Assembly: GCA_903904515.1 (NCBI GenBank)
Contig: CAIVCR010000110.1
Coordinates: 31,915 to 95,914, forward strand
DNA from: an uncultured Bacteroidia bacterium
GTDB taxonomy: Bacteria > Bacteroidota > Bacteroidia > Bacteroidales > Prolixibacteraceae
Direction: 5' to 3'
Length of the DNA: 64,000 bases
A model generated the notes under the pieces. It saw only the letters and a program-made list of their open reading frames with translations. It did no database searches and was not told the DNA's origin. Positions 9,706-20,309 of the stretch are shown here, piece by piece. Numbering within the stretch: position 1 is the first letter of the stretch; each line of letters starts with the position of its first letter. A program made the translations under genes and the position numbers.

Positions 9706-10836
9706 CTATTTTCCTTTCAATATATCGACCATCAATTTTGCTCCACGTTCTGCGCAACCCGGACCACCAAGTACAGACATTACGTCGGCATACCCATCCA
9801 GCATCTTCTGGCGATAGGTGTGATCGGTGAGTATACGGTCCAATTCGTTTCCTACAGTTTCGGCAGTACAATATTGCTGAAAAAGTTCCTTCACTATTTC
9901 GCGACCTGCAATCAGATTGACAAGGGAGACCCAGGGGATCTTAACCAACATATCCTTGACTAGCGTTCCCAGCCTTCCGGCTTCAATACGGTAGCAAACA
10001 ACCTGAGGAATATTTATAAATGCTGTTTCAAGAGTTGCTGTTCCTGAAGCAACCAATGCTGCAGTCGATTGCTGCAATAATTCATAGGTTTGTCCAAACA
10101 CTACAGGTATCTCAAAATCTTTAAGCACTTCGGTATATAATTGTTGTGACTGGGAAGGGGCGCCACCTATAACAAACTGAAATTCACGAAACCGCAAAGA
10201 TACTGAAGCCAAAACAGGCAGGATGCGGGTAATCTCCTGACGACGGCTTCCAGCAAGAATTGCAATAATGGGTTTATTGGCAAGGTGATTTCTGGTCGTG
10301 AATTCAGCAAAAGTTTCCTGCTGATTCGGCCGGTGCGTCAGTTCATCGATTGTGGGATTCCCTACAAACCGAACCGGATAATTGTATTTTGCGTAAAAAT
10401 CTGTTTCAAAAGGAAATATCGTAAACATCTCATCCACAAATTTTTTCACTTTATGAACCCGTTTGGTTTTCCAGGCCCAGATTTTGGGGGATATATAATA
10501 GAATACTTTTATCCCGTTAAGTTTTGCAAACTCGGCCATCCTGAGGTTAAATCCGGGATAATCGACAAGGATCAAAACATCAGGCTTGAATTCAAGCAAC
10601 TTTTGTTCTGCCAATTTAAAGTTGCGTTTAATTTTATGAAGGTTCAGAAGCACAGGAAAAAGTCCCATAAACGCCATCTCCCGGTAATGTTTCAGGAGGA
10701 TACCACCTTCCTTTTCCATGAGCTCTCCGCCGAAAAAAGTAAAAGAAGCATTGGTATCTTCCTTCTTCAATTCCCGCATTAGGTGGGAAGCGTGCAGATC
10801 ACCGGAAGCTTCACCTGCAATAATAAAGTATCTCAT
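9706..10836 (-). CDS. lpxB: Lipid-A-disaccharide synthase
   Basis: MRYFIIAGEASGDLHASHLMRELK, VDYPGFNLRMAEFAK, LAGSRRQEI. Confidence 0.96.
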   Translation of the reverse strand: MRYFIIAGEASGDLHASHLMRELKKEDTNASFTFFGGELMEKEGGILLKHYREMAFMGLFPVLLNLHKIKRNFKLAEQKLLEFKPDVLILVDYPGFNLRMAEFAKLNGIKVFYYISPKIWAWKTKRVHKVKKFVDEMFTIFPFETDFYAKYNYPVRFVGNPTIDELTHRPNQQETFAEFTTRNHLANKPIIAILAGSRRQEITRILPVLASVSLRFREFQFVIGGAPSQSQQLYTEVLKDFEIPVVFGQTYELLQQSTAALVASGTATLETAFINIPQVVCYRIEAGRLGTLVKDMLVKIPWVSLVNLIAGREIVKELFQQYCTAETVGNELDRILTDHTYRQKMLDGYADVMSVLGGPGCAERGAKLMVDILKGK

Positions 10837-10944
10837 CTGTCAACGAATTAGTTATAAAGGCTCATGAAATTGTGAAAAACAGGTGTAATAACATATTAAG
10901 TAATAGAAAAGATATAATGTACTACTTAAAATTCTAATCTTCTC

Positions 10945-11135
10945 CTTTTTGACCCCTCTAAATCGCCCCAAAGGGGAGACTTTTGGCCAGCAATCCTTAC
11001 TCCCCTCCTTCTCCCCTCCTCTCCTTCTCCCCTCCCCTTCTTCTCCCCTCCTTCTCCCCTCCTCTGGAGGGGTTGGGGGAGGTCTGGGTTGGGGGAGGTC
11101 TGGGTTGGGGGAGGTCTGGGTTGGGGGAGGTCAAA
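10945..11135. repeat. Low-complexity purine/pyrimidine-biased intergenic repeat containing 3.75 copies of a 16-bp unit
   Basis: ccctctaaatcgccccaaaggggagac..., pyrimidine tract (ctcccctcctt)n, then TTGGGGGAGGTCTGGG x3.75 at 11073-11132. Confidence 0.85.
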
Positions 11136-11186
11136 AGAGGACAATATTAAGACAACATTATATTGTTCATATTACATATCAGCTGT

Positions 11187-11495
11187 TTAGAGGACAAACT
11201 TCAAAATAAAGATAATCACTCCAAGTAGTATTGTAGCAGTTAAAACGCCTCTCCCGGAACTATAACGGCTACTATTTATTAATAGCATAAATGGAGCCAG
11301 GTTAGGCAAGACTGAGAGGCTTAATACATTCACAATTTTTTTTGACTCAATCAGAAAATGAAGGTATTCCGAAAAATTATACTGCCCAAAACGAAAAATA
11401 TAATACAACAGGAAAGAGATTACCGGAGTGATGAATCCAACCAGTAATCCGTACCCTATTTTATTGAAAAATAATGATCTGTCATCAACATGCAT
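11187..11495 (-). CDS. Small hypothetical membrane protein
   Basis: 102 aa with several hydrophobic segments, between surE and lpxB on the same strand. Confidence 0.7.
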   Translation of the reverse strand: MHVDDRSLFFNKIGYGLLVGFITPVISFLLYYIFRFGQYNFSEYLHFLIESKKIVNVLSLSVLPNLAPFMLLINSSRYSSGRGVLTATILLGVIIFILKFVL

Positions 11496-11499
11496 ACGC

Positions 11500-12261
11500 T
11501 TAGAATTTCCATTTTTGCATTTGCGGGAACGCTGTATAGGCTGTAAGGTCTGTATTTACCGGGACAACCGAAACAAACCCATTGAGCACCGCAAAATCAT
11601 CGGTGTCGAGAGCTTCTGATTCGGCATTGTTAAAATATCCCTTGAGCCAATAATATCCGCGACCATGGGGATCGGTTCTTTTCTCAAACTCTTCAACCCA
11701 TTTTCCCCTTGTCTGGCGACTGAAATTAATCCCCTTCACCTCCCCTTGCGGGATATTAACGTTCAGACAAACGCCCTCGGGAAGGCCATTTTGAGCGACA
11801 GTCTGAAAGATACGGGCGACCACAATTTTGGCACGTGAGAAGTCGGCGTCCGGGCTGTAATCGTTCAACGAAAAACCAATTGATGGTACCCCGTGAATAC
11901 ACCCCTCAAGTGCGGCCCCCATCGTACCGGAGTACAAAATTGAGACAGAGGTATTTGCTCCATGGTTAATTCCGGATATAATAAAATCGGGTAATTTATC
12001 CAGTAATTGATTACATGCAAGCTTAATACAGTCAGCAGGTGTTCCGGTACACGAGTAAATCAGGAGTCCGTCCTCCTCCTGAAGGCGGGTGACCCTTAAC
12101 GGATGATCCACAGTGATGGCATGTCCCATTCCTGAGCGGGGACTGTCGGGAGCCACAACGACAATATCTCCAAACAGACGCATCACCTCGATCAGTTCGT
12201 TTATCCCCTTTGCATACACCCCATCATCGTTCGAAATTAAGATTAAAGGTCTTTCGTCCAT
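11500..12261 (-). CDS. surE: 5'/3'-nucleotidase SurE
   Basis: RPLILISNDDGVYAKGI, VVAPDSPRSGMGHAIT, SGINHGANTS. Start trimmed to MDERPLIL. Confidence 0.96.
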   Translation of the reverse strand: MDERPLILISNDDGVYAKGINELIEVMRLFGDIVVVAPDSPRSGMGHAITVDHPLRVTRLQEEDGLLIYSCTGTPADCIKLACNQLLDKLPDFIISGINHGANTSVSILYSGTMGAALEGCIHGVPSIGFSLNDYSPDADFSRAKIVVARIFQTVAQNGLPEGVCLNVNIPQGEVKGINFSRQTRGKWVEEFEKRTDPHGRGYYWLKGYFNNAESEALDTDDFAVLNGFVSVVPVNTDLTAYTAFPQMQKWKF

Positions 12262-12322
12262 CATTAATATTACAGGTTTACAGTTTGCCAAAGATAATGG
12301 AAATGTTCTTAACGAAAATTTT

Positions 12323-12330
12323 TACCTTTG
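12323..12330 (+). promoter_or_regulatory. Candidate Bacteroidetes -7 element TACCTTTG upstream of the glycosyltransferase
   Basis: Matches TAnnTTTG; no convincing -33 TTTG at standard spacing. Confidence 0.35.
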
Positions 12331-12348
12331 CGTTAAAATAGTTATGGT

Positions 12349-13506
12349 TTGAAAAAAAAAATAATTCTTCTTGGCACCACGTGGCCCAGCCGCAGCGGAG
12401 GTATTGCCACATTCAATGAACGGCTTACTAAAGCGCTGATTGAAAATGGTGATGAAGTCATTAATTATACTTTTTCTCTTCAATATCCTTCATTTCTTTT
12501 TCCCGGCAAAACCCAATTATCAGATCAGCCTGCTCCTGAGGGGTTAGATATCAGAATCAGAGTCAACTCTGTGAATCCATTTAACTGGCTTGCTGTTGGA
12601 CGGGAAATTATGAGACTGAAACCTGACCTGCTTCTGGTTCGTTACTGGACCCCTTTTATGGCACCCTGTTTAGGCACCATTGCCAGAATCGTCCGAAAAA
12701 ACAGCTACACCAGGGTAATCGCTATTGCAGACAATATAATCCCACACGAAAAGCACTTTTTTGACAGTGCTTTAACACACTACTTTACCAGAAGCTGTAA
12801 TGGGTTCGTCACGCTTTCAAGGGCAGTACTGAATGACCTGAAGAAATTCAGACCCCTTGCACCAATGATTTATACCCCCCATCCGCTTTATGATATATTT
12901 GGGAAAATCGTAACCCGGGAAAAAGCGATTAAACGCCTGGAGCTGAACCCCGACTATCGATATCTTTTATTTTTCGGATTTATACGTGACTATAAGGGAC
13001 TTGATTGGCTCCTTGAGGCATTTGGTGACGAAAAACTTCGAAGTTTGCCCCTTAAATTAATTATCGCCGGGGAGTTCTATACCTCATCCGAAAAATATCT
13101 GAAAATAATCAGTGAGAAGAACCTTCAGGATTATGTGATTTTGCGCACAGATTTTATCCCCGATCAGGATGTAGCGAACTATTTCGGGGCTGCCGATATG
13201 GTTGTGCAGCCATACAAATCTGCCACCCAGAGCGGGGTGACTCAGATTGCATTTCATTACAATAAACCGATGCTCGTTACCGATGTTGGCGGGCTGGCGG
13301 AAACCATTCCTCACGGCAAGGTTGGATATGTCGTCAATCCCGGCCCTGAAGCAATAACGGATGCTATTTGGGATTTCTACAGTAATGCAAGAATAGATTC
13401 GTTCACAGCAAATGTCATTGCAGAAAAAGAGAAATTTTCGTGGGGAACCATGGTTGAGACCATTGAAATAGTTATGAATAAAATCGTGTTAAAAAGATTA
13501 AAGTAG
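12349..13506 (+). CDS. Glycosyltransferase family 4-like protein
   Basis: TTWPSRSGGIATFNERL N-terminus, FFGFIRDYKGLDWLLEAF, VVQPYKSATQSGV; TTG start. Confidence 0.9.
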   Translation: MKKKIILLGTTWPSRSGGIATFNERLTKALIENGDEVINYTFSLQYPSFLFPGKTQLSDQPAPEGLDIRIRVNSVNPFNWLAVGREIMRLKPDLLLVRYWTPFMAPCLGTIARIVRKNSYTRVIAIADNIIPHEKHFFDSALTHYFTRSCNGFVTLSRAVLNDLKKFRPLAPMIYTPHPLYDIFGKIVTREKAIKRLELNPDYRYLLFFGFIRDYKGLDWLLEAFGDEKLRSLPLKLIIAGEFYTSSEKYLKIISEKNLQDYVILRTDFIPDQDVANYFGAADMVVQPYKSATQSGVTQIAFHYNKPMLVTDVGGLAETIPHGKVGYVVNPGPEAITDAIWDFYSNARIDSFTANVIAEKEKFSWGTMVETIEIVMNKIVLKRLK

Positions 13507-13567
13507 TCATCTGATCATGTTCATAAATATTTTAACACTATTTTTGAGGTAACTAAAAGCGAAGGAC

Positions 13568-15757
13568 TTGCAGACTGAAATAGAAAAAAGGGAGATAGAG
13601 GATTTATTTGAAGACCTTCTTAAGTCATTCACCAGGCCGTTAACGGCTGAAAACGAAAAACTTATAAGGAAAGCCTTCCTGTTTGCCAATACCGCTCATA
13701 TGGGGATCAGGCGCAAATCGGGAGAACCTTATATCATCCATCCAATCGCTGTTGCCAAGATTGTTGTTAGTGAAATAGGACTTGGAACAAAATCGGTCCT
13801 GGCTGCAATTCTCCATGATGTTGTAGAGGACACCGAATACACCCTTAGCGACATCGAGAATATGTTCGGCGCAAAGGTCGCCTCTCTGGTTGATGGTCTG
13901 ACTAAACTATCAGGAACTTTCGATTCAAATCAGGCCACCAATTTCAGGAAAATGCTCCTCACACTATCTGATGATGTGAGGGTGATCCTGATCAAAATTG
14001 CCGACAGGTTGCATAATATGCGAACCCTCGACTCGATGCCCTATCAAAAGCAACTGAAAATCACCTCAGAAACACTTTATATCCTCGCACCACTCGCCCA
14101 TCGGCTGGGATTATACGCGATAAAATCGGAACTCGAAGACTTAAGCCTGAAATACAAAAATCCCGATGTTTACCAACAAATAAAGATCAAGCTGCAGAGT
14201 GAAGAGGAGCGGATCAATTACCTGGTTTTCGATTTCTCGAAACCAATCCAGGAGAAACTCTATGCGGAAAATTTCGATTTCACCATCAGCGGACGTCCCA
14301 AATCGATTTATTCCATCTGGAATAAAATGCAGACCAAAAATGTCACCTTTGATGAGATATATGATCTTTTAGCTATCCGGATAGTTTTTAAACCCAAAGA
14401 GGGGATCTCGGAAAAAAGACAAAGCTTTGATATACTCTCCCTGATAACCGATATTTATACCCCTAAACCCGACCGGATCAGGGACTGGATTACCATTCCA
14501 AAGGCAAATGGGTATGAAGCCTTGCATGTGACCGTTATGGGGCCTCAGGGCCAATGGGTTGAAGTACAGATTCGGACTGAAAGAATGGATGAAATTGCAG
14601 AACGCGGTTTCGCTGCACATTACAGGTATAAGGAGGAAGGGGCTTCGGAAAGCGAACTCGACAAGTGGCTGATGAAAATTCGGGAACTGCTCCGGAATCC
14701 GGAATCCGACGCGCTGGATTTCCTCGATGAATTCAAATTAAATCTCTATTCACAGGAAATTGTAATCTTTACCCCTAAAGGTGAGATGAAGATGCTCCCC
14801 AAAGGTGCTACGGTTCTTGACTGCGCTTACGATATCCACTCCGAACTGGGAAATCATTGTATCGGTGCCAAAGTGAACCATATACTTGTGCCAATGAGCC
14901 ATGTGCTTAAAAGTGGTGACCAGGTCGAGATCCTCACCTCAGATAAACAATCACCGAAGCCATCCTGGATCGAGAGTGCAATAACTGCAAGAGCAAAATC
15001 TAAAATCAGGGATTCCTTCAAACAGGAGCAAAAGAAACACATCGAAGATGGGCGCAATAAATTAAATGAACAATTGGATATACTGAATGTAAAACCAGCC
15101 TCCAACACCCTTAAAAAACTCATTAATCATTACGGACTTCACTCCAAGGAACAGCTCTATGCCGAAATTGGGATGGGACTGGTGAGCCTCGACAACCTCG
15201 AAACTACACTTCTCGAAAAGTCAGTAAATAAATTTGTGAAATTTTGGAAACTCTCCTTTCCCTTTATCGGAGACAAGAAGAATGAGAACCAGGTAATCGA
15301 CAAAAAAAAGCCATTTTTACTTAACGAAGACCTGAAAAAAGCGAATTTTCAACTTGCAACCTGTTGCAATCCTATCCCCGGTGACGATGTCGTGGGATTC
15401 GTTTCTGACGACGGTCAAATCATGATTCATAATAAATCGTGCCCCGAAGCCTTAAAATTGATGTCAAGTCACGGAGACGAAATCATTGAAGCCACCTGGA
15501 CAAAATCCAAGATGCTTTATTACCTTACGCATCTATATATCAGAGGTTTTGACCATCAGGGAATTGCCAATAAAATTACGAATGTCATTTCAAACGAATA
15601 TGGCATTAACATGCGTTCAATTAATCTTGACGCGCATGACGGAATATTTGAAGGTAATCTCTACCTCTATATCCAAAATACTGAGCTCCTGGAAACACTG
15701 ATTACCAAACTTCTAAATATTAAAGGAGTTGATACGGTCCAACGAAAGGAAATTTAA
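13568..15757 (+). CDS. RelA/SpoT bifunctional (p)ppGpp synthetase/hydrolase
   Basis: HD domain (AAILHDVVEDTEYT), synthetase domain (RPKSIYSIWNKMQ), TGS and ACT-like regions; 729 aa, TTG start. Confidence 0.96.
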   Translation: MQTEIEKREIEDLFEDLLKSFTRPLTAENEKLIRKAFLFANTAHMGIRRKSGEPYIIHPIAVAKIVVSEIGLGTKSVLAAILHDVVEDTEYTLSDIENMFGAKVASLVDGLTKLSGTFDSNQATNFRKMLLTLSDDVRVILIKIADRLHNMRTLDSMPYQKQLKITSETLYILAPLAHRLGLYAIKSELEDLSLKYKNPDVYQQIKIKLQSEEERINYLVFDFSKPIQEKLYAENFDFTISGRPKSIYSIWNKMQTKNVTFDEIYDLLAIRIVFKPKEGISEKRQSFDILSLITDIYTPKPDRIRDWITIPKANGYEALHVTVMGPQGQWVEVQIRTERMDEIAERGFAAHYRYKEEGASESELDKWLMKIRELLRNPESDALDFLDEFKLNLYSQEIVIFTPKGEMKMLPKGATVLDCAYDIHSELGNHCIGAKVNHILVPMSHVLKSGDQVEILTSDKQSPKPSWIESAITARAKSKIRDSFKQEQKKHIEDGRNKLNEQLDILNVKPASNTLKKLINHYGLHSKEQLYAEIGMGLVSLDNLETTLLEKSVNKFVKFWKLSFPFIGDKKNENQVIDKKKPFLLNEDLKKANFQLATCCNPIPGDDVVGFVSDDGQIMIHNKSCPEALKLMSSHGDEIIEATWTKSKMLYYLTHLYIRGFDHQGIANKITNVISNEYGINMRSINLDAHDGIFEGNLYLYIQNTELLETLITKLLNIKGVDTVQRKEI

Positions 15758-15842
15758 ATTTATCTTACTTTATTTTCAGTCGAAAATGTTGTTTTCTTAA
15801 AATATTTTCTACTTTTACATTCTATTTTAACTTAGATTAAGT

Positions 15843-16295
15843 ATGAATAGTATGCTTAACAGTAGAGAAACAGTGAAATCGCTTTTTACGGAATACCTTG
15901 AAAGAAAGGGGCACCGCAAGACACCTGAAAGGTTTGCTATCCTTGATGAGATTTACTCACGGGACGGTCACTTTGACATTGAGACCTTATACATCTCGAT
16001 GAAGAATAAGAACTATAGGGTAAGTCGTGCCACCTTGTACAATACAATAGAACTTTTGCTCGATTGTAAATTGGTGATCAAGCACCAGTTTGGGAAAAAT
16101 ATCGCCCAATTTGAGAAAACGCTAGCCTCAAAGCAGCACGACCACCTGATTGATATTCGAAATGGGAAGGTTAAAGAATTTCATGATCCCAGAATTCTGG
16201 AAATCATCAAAGATGCCTGCGCCCAGAATAATTTCAGACTGTCGCATCATTCTCTTTATCTTTACGGCGAGATTGACGATGTAATTAGCGGATAA
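15843..16295 (+). CDS. Fur family transcriptional regulator
   Basis: LERKGHRKTPERFAILDEIYSRDGHFDIETLY...VSRATLYNTIELLLDCKLV. Confidence 0.93.
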   Translation: MNSMLNSRETVKSLFTEYLERKGHRKTPERFAILDEIYSRDGHFDIETLYISMKNKNYRVSRATLYNTIELLLDCKLVIKHQFGKNIAQFEKTLASKQHDHLIDIRNGKVKEFHDPRILEIIKDACAQNNFRLSHHSLYLYGEIDDVISG

Positions 16296-16386
16296 TTATT
16301 CACCATTTTGACCATATTACCCTACTTCGAATGAAGATTCGATGATTCGAGGAATACTCATCTGAATTCCGTAAAATCCTAAAATT

Positions 16387-16412
16387 AAACCTCCTTCACG
16401 GGAGGTTTTTTT
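16387..16412 (+). terminator. Intrinsic terminator between fur-like gene and purA
   Basis: AAACCTCC-ttcacg-GGAGGTTT followed by T-run. Confidence 0.75.
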
Positions 16413-16434
16413 TACTTTTTCGGAAAATAATCTG

Positions 16435-16442
16435 TACCTTTG
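16435..16442 (+). promoter_or_regulatory. Candidate -7 element TACCTTTG upstream of purA
   Basis: TAnnTTTG match about 200 bp upstream of purA. Confidence 0.35.
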
Positions 16443-16643
16443 ATCGATTTTTGCCCGCCCTTTAAATAAATCTGTTTAAAAGCTGATCAGAAAGGTTTCA
16501 TTCCGTTCTAAAAGCAAATTAAGAAGATTAAATGTGGTGGAAAATAGTTACAATACAACATTGGATAGCACGAATTATCACTGAAAAATAGAGCATTAAG
16601 GGCCATCCAGTGATGTCGATACAAAATTTTTAAAAATAAACGG

Positions 16644-17912
16644 ATGAAGGTAGATGTATTACTTGGTCTCCAATGGGGAGATGAAGGTAAAGGTAAGGTT
16701 GTGGATGTATTAACCCCTCATTATGATGTAATAACCCGTTTCCAGGGCGGCCCCAATGCCGGCCATACGCTGGAATTCAATAATATTAAACATGTCTTGC
16801 ATACTATTCCTTCCGGAATATTCAGGGATGACAAGATTAATGTTATTGGAAATGGAGTTGTTATCGACCCCTCTATCTTTAAAAAGGAGATTGAATCGCT
16901 CCTGAAGCTAGGGTTCGACCTAAAGAAAACCCTGTATATTTCGAAAAAAGCTCACCTTATACTTCCCACTCACCGTCTATTGGATGCTGCTTCAGAAGCC
17001 GCAAAAGGGGACGCAAAAATTGGATCCACACTCAAAGGAATTGGTCCTGCTTACAGAGATAAGATCGGACGCGACGGTCTAAGGGTTGGGGACATCCTTT
17101 ATAATTTCGAAGAGAAATATAAAACACGCGTTAAGCAACATACCGATCTGCTGAGCAATTATTACCATTTTGATTATCAGGAGGCGTTAAATGACTATGA
17201 GAAAGCATGGTTTGAAGGAATTGAAACGATTCGTCAATTTCAGCTAATCGACAGTGAGACATTTATTAACAACCAGATAAAAACGGGGAAAACGGTAATT
17301 GCAGAGGGTGCTCAGGGAACGATGCTCGATATCGATTTTGGTTCCTATCCTTTTGTAACCTCTTCCAACACTATTACTGCAGGTGCTTGTACCGGTTTAG
17401 GAATTGCCCCAAACAAGATTGGCAAAGTGTTTGGTATTTTTAAGGCTTATTGTACGCGGGTGGGAAGCGGACCGTTCCCAACAGAATTGCACGATGCAAC
17501 AGGACAAAAGCTCAGGGAGGTAGGTCATGAATATGGCTCAACCACAGGACGTCCGCGCCGTTGTGGCTGGCTCGATCTGGTTGCCCTCAAATATGCGATC
17601 ATGATCAACGGGGTTACCGAATTGATTATGATGAAAGCCGATGTTCTCGATGATTTCGACACGATTTCGGTATGTACCAACTATAAAATCTGCGGTCAGT
17701 TAACCGAAGACTTTCCATACGAACTCGACGATAACGTTGAACCGGTTTACGAGTCCCTTCCGGGTTGGAAAAAACCGCTTACCGGTGTGACAAGCGAAAG
17801 CAACTTCCCGAAAGAGCTAAGTAATTATATCTCCTACCTCGAAGATCAACTTCAGGTTCCAATTTCAATCGTATCGGTGGGACCAGACAGATCTCAGACT
17901 ATTGTCAGATAG
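16644..17912 (+). CDS. purA: Adenylosuccinate synthase
   Basis: VLLGLQWGDEGKGKVVDVL, GGPNAGHT, GSTTGRPRRCGWLD. Confidence 0.98.
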   Translation: MKVDVLLGLQWGDEGKGKVVDVLTPHYDVITRFQGGPNAGHTLEFNNIKHVLHTIPSGIFRDDKINVIGNGVVIDPSIFKKEIESLLKLGFDLKKTLYISKKAHLILPTHRLLDAASEAAKGDAKIGSTLKGIGPAYRDKIGRDGLRVGDILYNFEEKYKTRVKQHTDLLSNYYHFDYQEALNDYEKAWFEGIETIRQFQLIDSETFINNQIKTGKTVIAEGAQGTMLDIDFGSYPFVTSSNTITAGACTGLGIAPNKIGKVFGIFKAYCTRVGSGPFPTELHDATGQKLREVGHEYGSTTGRPRRCGWLDLVALKYAIMINGVTELIMMKADVLDDFDTISVCTNYKICGQLTEDFPYELDDNVEPVYESLPGWKKPLTGVTSESNFPKELSNYISYLEDQLQVPISIVSVGPDRSQTIVR

Positions 17913-17949
17913 CTATTTATGGCCTTATGACAATTTTGCACATTGAATA

Positions 17950-18057
17950 AATAAGTGCAAAATTAAAAGTGCAAAGTGCAAAATTAAAAATATGAAAAGG
18001 AGAACATTTTCTTCGTATTGACTATTTTGAATTTTGCATTTTTTATTTTGCAATTTG
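17950..18057. repeat. AT-rich direct/inverted intergenic repeat (GCAAAATTAAAA / TTTTTATTTTGC)
   Basis: aagtgcaaaattaaaagtgcaaagtgcaaaattaaaaat ... ttttgaattttgcattttttattttgcaatttg. Confidence 0.65.
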
Positions 18058-18130
18058 AACCGAATGATATTATTTCTAACCCTCTAAATTTGGGTCATTT
18101 ATAACTGATTAAATTTAAGCATCAAAAATT

Positions 18131-19567
18131 ATGATGGCAAATTTCATCAATGAACCGCTGGGCCTATATACCGATTTCTATGAGTTATCGATGGCACAGG
18201 GGTATTTGCTGGCCGGCAAAAAAGAGGAGACCACCGTTTTTGACTATTTCTTCCGGACAAACCCCTTTGCAGGAGGATTTCTCGTCTTTGCCGGATTGGC
18301 TGACTTATTAAACTCCCTGTCTTATTTCAACTATTCAGAACAGAATCTTGACTACCTGGAAAAACTTGGATTTAAATCAGAATTTCTTGACTATTTAAAA
18401 AGTTTTCGGTTTAATGGAATCATTTACTCCGTAAGAGAGGGAGAACTTGTTTTTCCCAATGAACCCATACTCCGTGTTGAAGGAAATATCATTGAAGCAC
18501 AGCTTATTGAAACCATATTGCTCAACATCCTTAATTTTCAGTCACTCATTGCCACGAAAGCATTCCGACTAAAATTAGTGTGCGGGGAGAAATCGTTTGC
18601 CGATTTCGGACTCCGGCGGGCACACGGAGCAGGAGGTATTCAGGCGAGCAGGGCCGCAATTATTGGGGGAGCATCATCCACCTCGAATGTGCAGGCTGGA
18701 TTTTTATACAACATCCCGGTTTCGGGCACAATGGCCCACAGCTGGGTTCAAAGCTTTGAGGACGAACTTACTGCATTCCGTCAATATGCCTTACATAATT
18801 CTGAAAATGCAATTTTGCTTGTCGACACATACGACACACTTCGAAGTGGAATCCCCAATGCAATTCGTATAGCCAAAGAGTTGGAAACTTCGTCAAAACG
18901 GTTAGTTGGTATCAGACTCGACAGTGGTGATTTAGCTTATTTCAGTAAAAAGGCGCGGAAGATGCTCGATGCATCCGGACTACACTACGTGAAGATATTT
19001 GCCTCAAACCAGCTAAACGAATATGTGATTACAAGCCTTCATGAACAACATGCGCCGATTGATGGATATGGGATCGGCACGGAACTGATAACCGGCAAAC
19101 CCGACGCGGCGCTCGATGGCGTTTATAAACTGGCCGTAAGTAATGGCACCCCACGGATGAAAATTTCGGAAAATATCGAAAAGATGACTTTCCCCGGCAG
19201 GAAATCGCTGTATCGCTATTACGACAATGAGGGCAATTTTTCGTGCGACGGGATTCTTCTCGGGTCCGAAGATCCTGACTCCTGCACTCGCATTTACAAC
19301 CCTGTTTATCCGGATAAATGGACTGATGTTACGAACCTGAAGAGGGAGCTTCTCCATAGCAAGGTATATGAAGATCAAAAAACAACTCATCCCCTGCCCT
19401 CTCCTCAGCAATGTCAGGAATACCTGTTGTCCAGGGCCGCGCTCTTACCTGCTGAACATAAACGTTTCATCATGCCACATCTTTATAAGGTCGGAACTTC
19501 AAAAGAGTTGCTGGAATTAAGGGATGAGCTTCGGGAAAAGATCACAAACAGAACAATAGGACTATAG
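18131..19567 (+). CDS. pncB: Nicotinate phosphoribosyltransferase
   Basis: LGLYTDFYELSMAQGYL, FGLRRAHGAGGIQASRAA, RLDSGDLAYFSKKAR. Confidence 0.96.
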   Translation: MMANFINEPLGLYTDFYELSMAQGYLLAGKKEETTVFDYFFRTNPFAGGFLVFAGLADLLNSLSYFNYSEQNLDYLEKLGFKSEFLDYLKSFRFNGIIYSVREGELVFPNEPILRVEGNIIEAQLIETILLNILNFQSLIATKAFRLKLVCGEKSFADFGLRRAHGAGGIQASRAAIIGGASSTSNVQAGFLYNIPVSGTMAHSWVQSFEDELTAFRQYALHNSENAILLVDTYDTLRSGIPNAIRIAKELETSSKRLVGIRLDSGDLAYFSKKARKMLDASGLHYVKIFASNQLNEYVITSLHEQHAPIDGYGIGTELITGKPDAALDGVYKLAVSNGTPRMKISENIEKMTFPGRKSLYRYYDNEGNFSCDGILLGSEDPDSCTRIYNPVYPDKWTDVTNLKRELLHSKVYEDQKTTHPLPSPQQCQEYLLSRAALLPAEHKRFIMPHLYKVGTSKELLELRDELREKITNRTIGL

Positions 19568-19597
19568 CCAATATCATCTATTTTACACTTTTTTTAA

Positions 19598-20194
19598 ATG
19601 CAAAAGCCTACAACTATGAAGAAGAGCATTAAAGGTACCATTACCGAACAGAATCTTTTAAAGGCATTTGCCGGCGAATGTCAGGCAAAGAACCGGTATG
19701 AACTCTTTGCAGAAAAAGCTAAAAAAGAGGGGTATGAGCAGATTGCTGCTCTATTTGCCAAAACAGCACTTCAGGAACAGTCACATGCCAAACAGTTTAT
19801 TAAATTCATGGAGGGTGGTGCCGTCGAAATAACAACAGAATATTCAACCGGAATCTCTGACAAAACCCTGGAAAATCTTAAAATCGCGATCAATGAAGAG
19901 AGACGGGAAGAATCGATCATTTATACTCAATATTCCGCGATAGCAAGATCCGAGGGCTTTCCGGCAATTGCGGCTATTTTTCATCTGATCGCAAGAGTAG
20001 AGGGTGAGCATGCAAGGCGGTTTGAAAAGTTATTGAAAAGACTCGAGGACGGGACCACCTTTCGCCGGGATAAACCAACACGGTGGGAGTGCCTCAAATG
20101 CGGACATGTGCATGAAGGGGAGAATCCTCCTCAGATTTGTCCGGCCTGCCAGCACCCGATTGGCTATTTTGAAGAGATGGCTGAAAACTATTAA
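19598..20194 (+). CDS. Rubrerythrin family protein
   Basis: NLLKAFAGECQAKNRYELFAEKAKKEGYEQIA...EQSHA, C-terminal rubredoxin-like CxxC...CxxC. Confidence 0.96.
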   Translation: MQKPTTMKKSIKGTITEQNLLKAFAGECQAKNRYELFAEKAKKEGYEQIAALFAKTALQEQSHAKQFIKFMEGGAVEITTEYSTGISDKTLENLKIAINEERREESIIYTQYSAIARSEGFPAIAAIFHLIARVEGEHARRFEKLLKRLEDGTTFRRDKPTRWECLKCGHVHEGENPPQICPACQHPIGYFEEMAENY

Positions 20195-20309
20195 CGAGAA
20201 TTAATTCGGGCTATTCAAACTCCGGAATATGTCCGGCAATACGATTCATTACCGAAATAGCAGATTCAGCTTAAATGTGCTCTTTTACCTAACCTTATCT
20301 TTTCAAAAG

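Noticed and set aside
9698-9871. Cys/Trp-rich N-terminal extension of GldF-GldG
   Set aside because: Overlaps the lpxB 3' end out of frame; ATG at 9697 begins the conserved ABC permease sequence.
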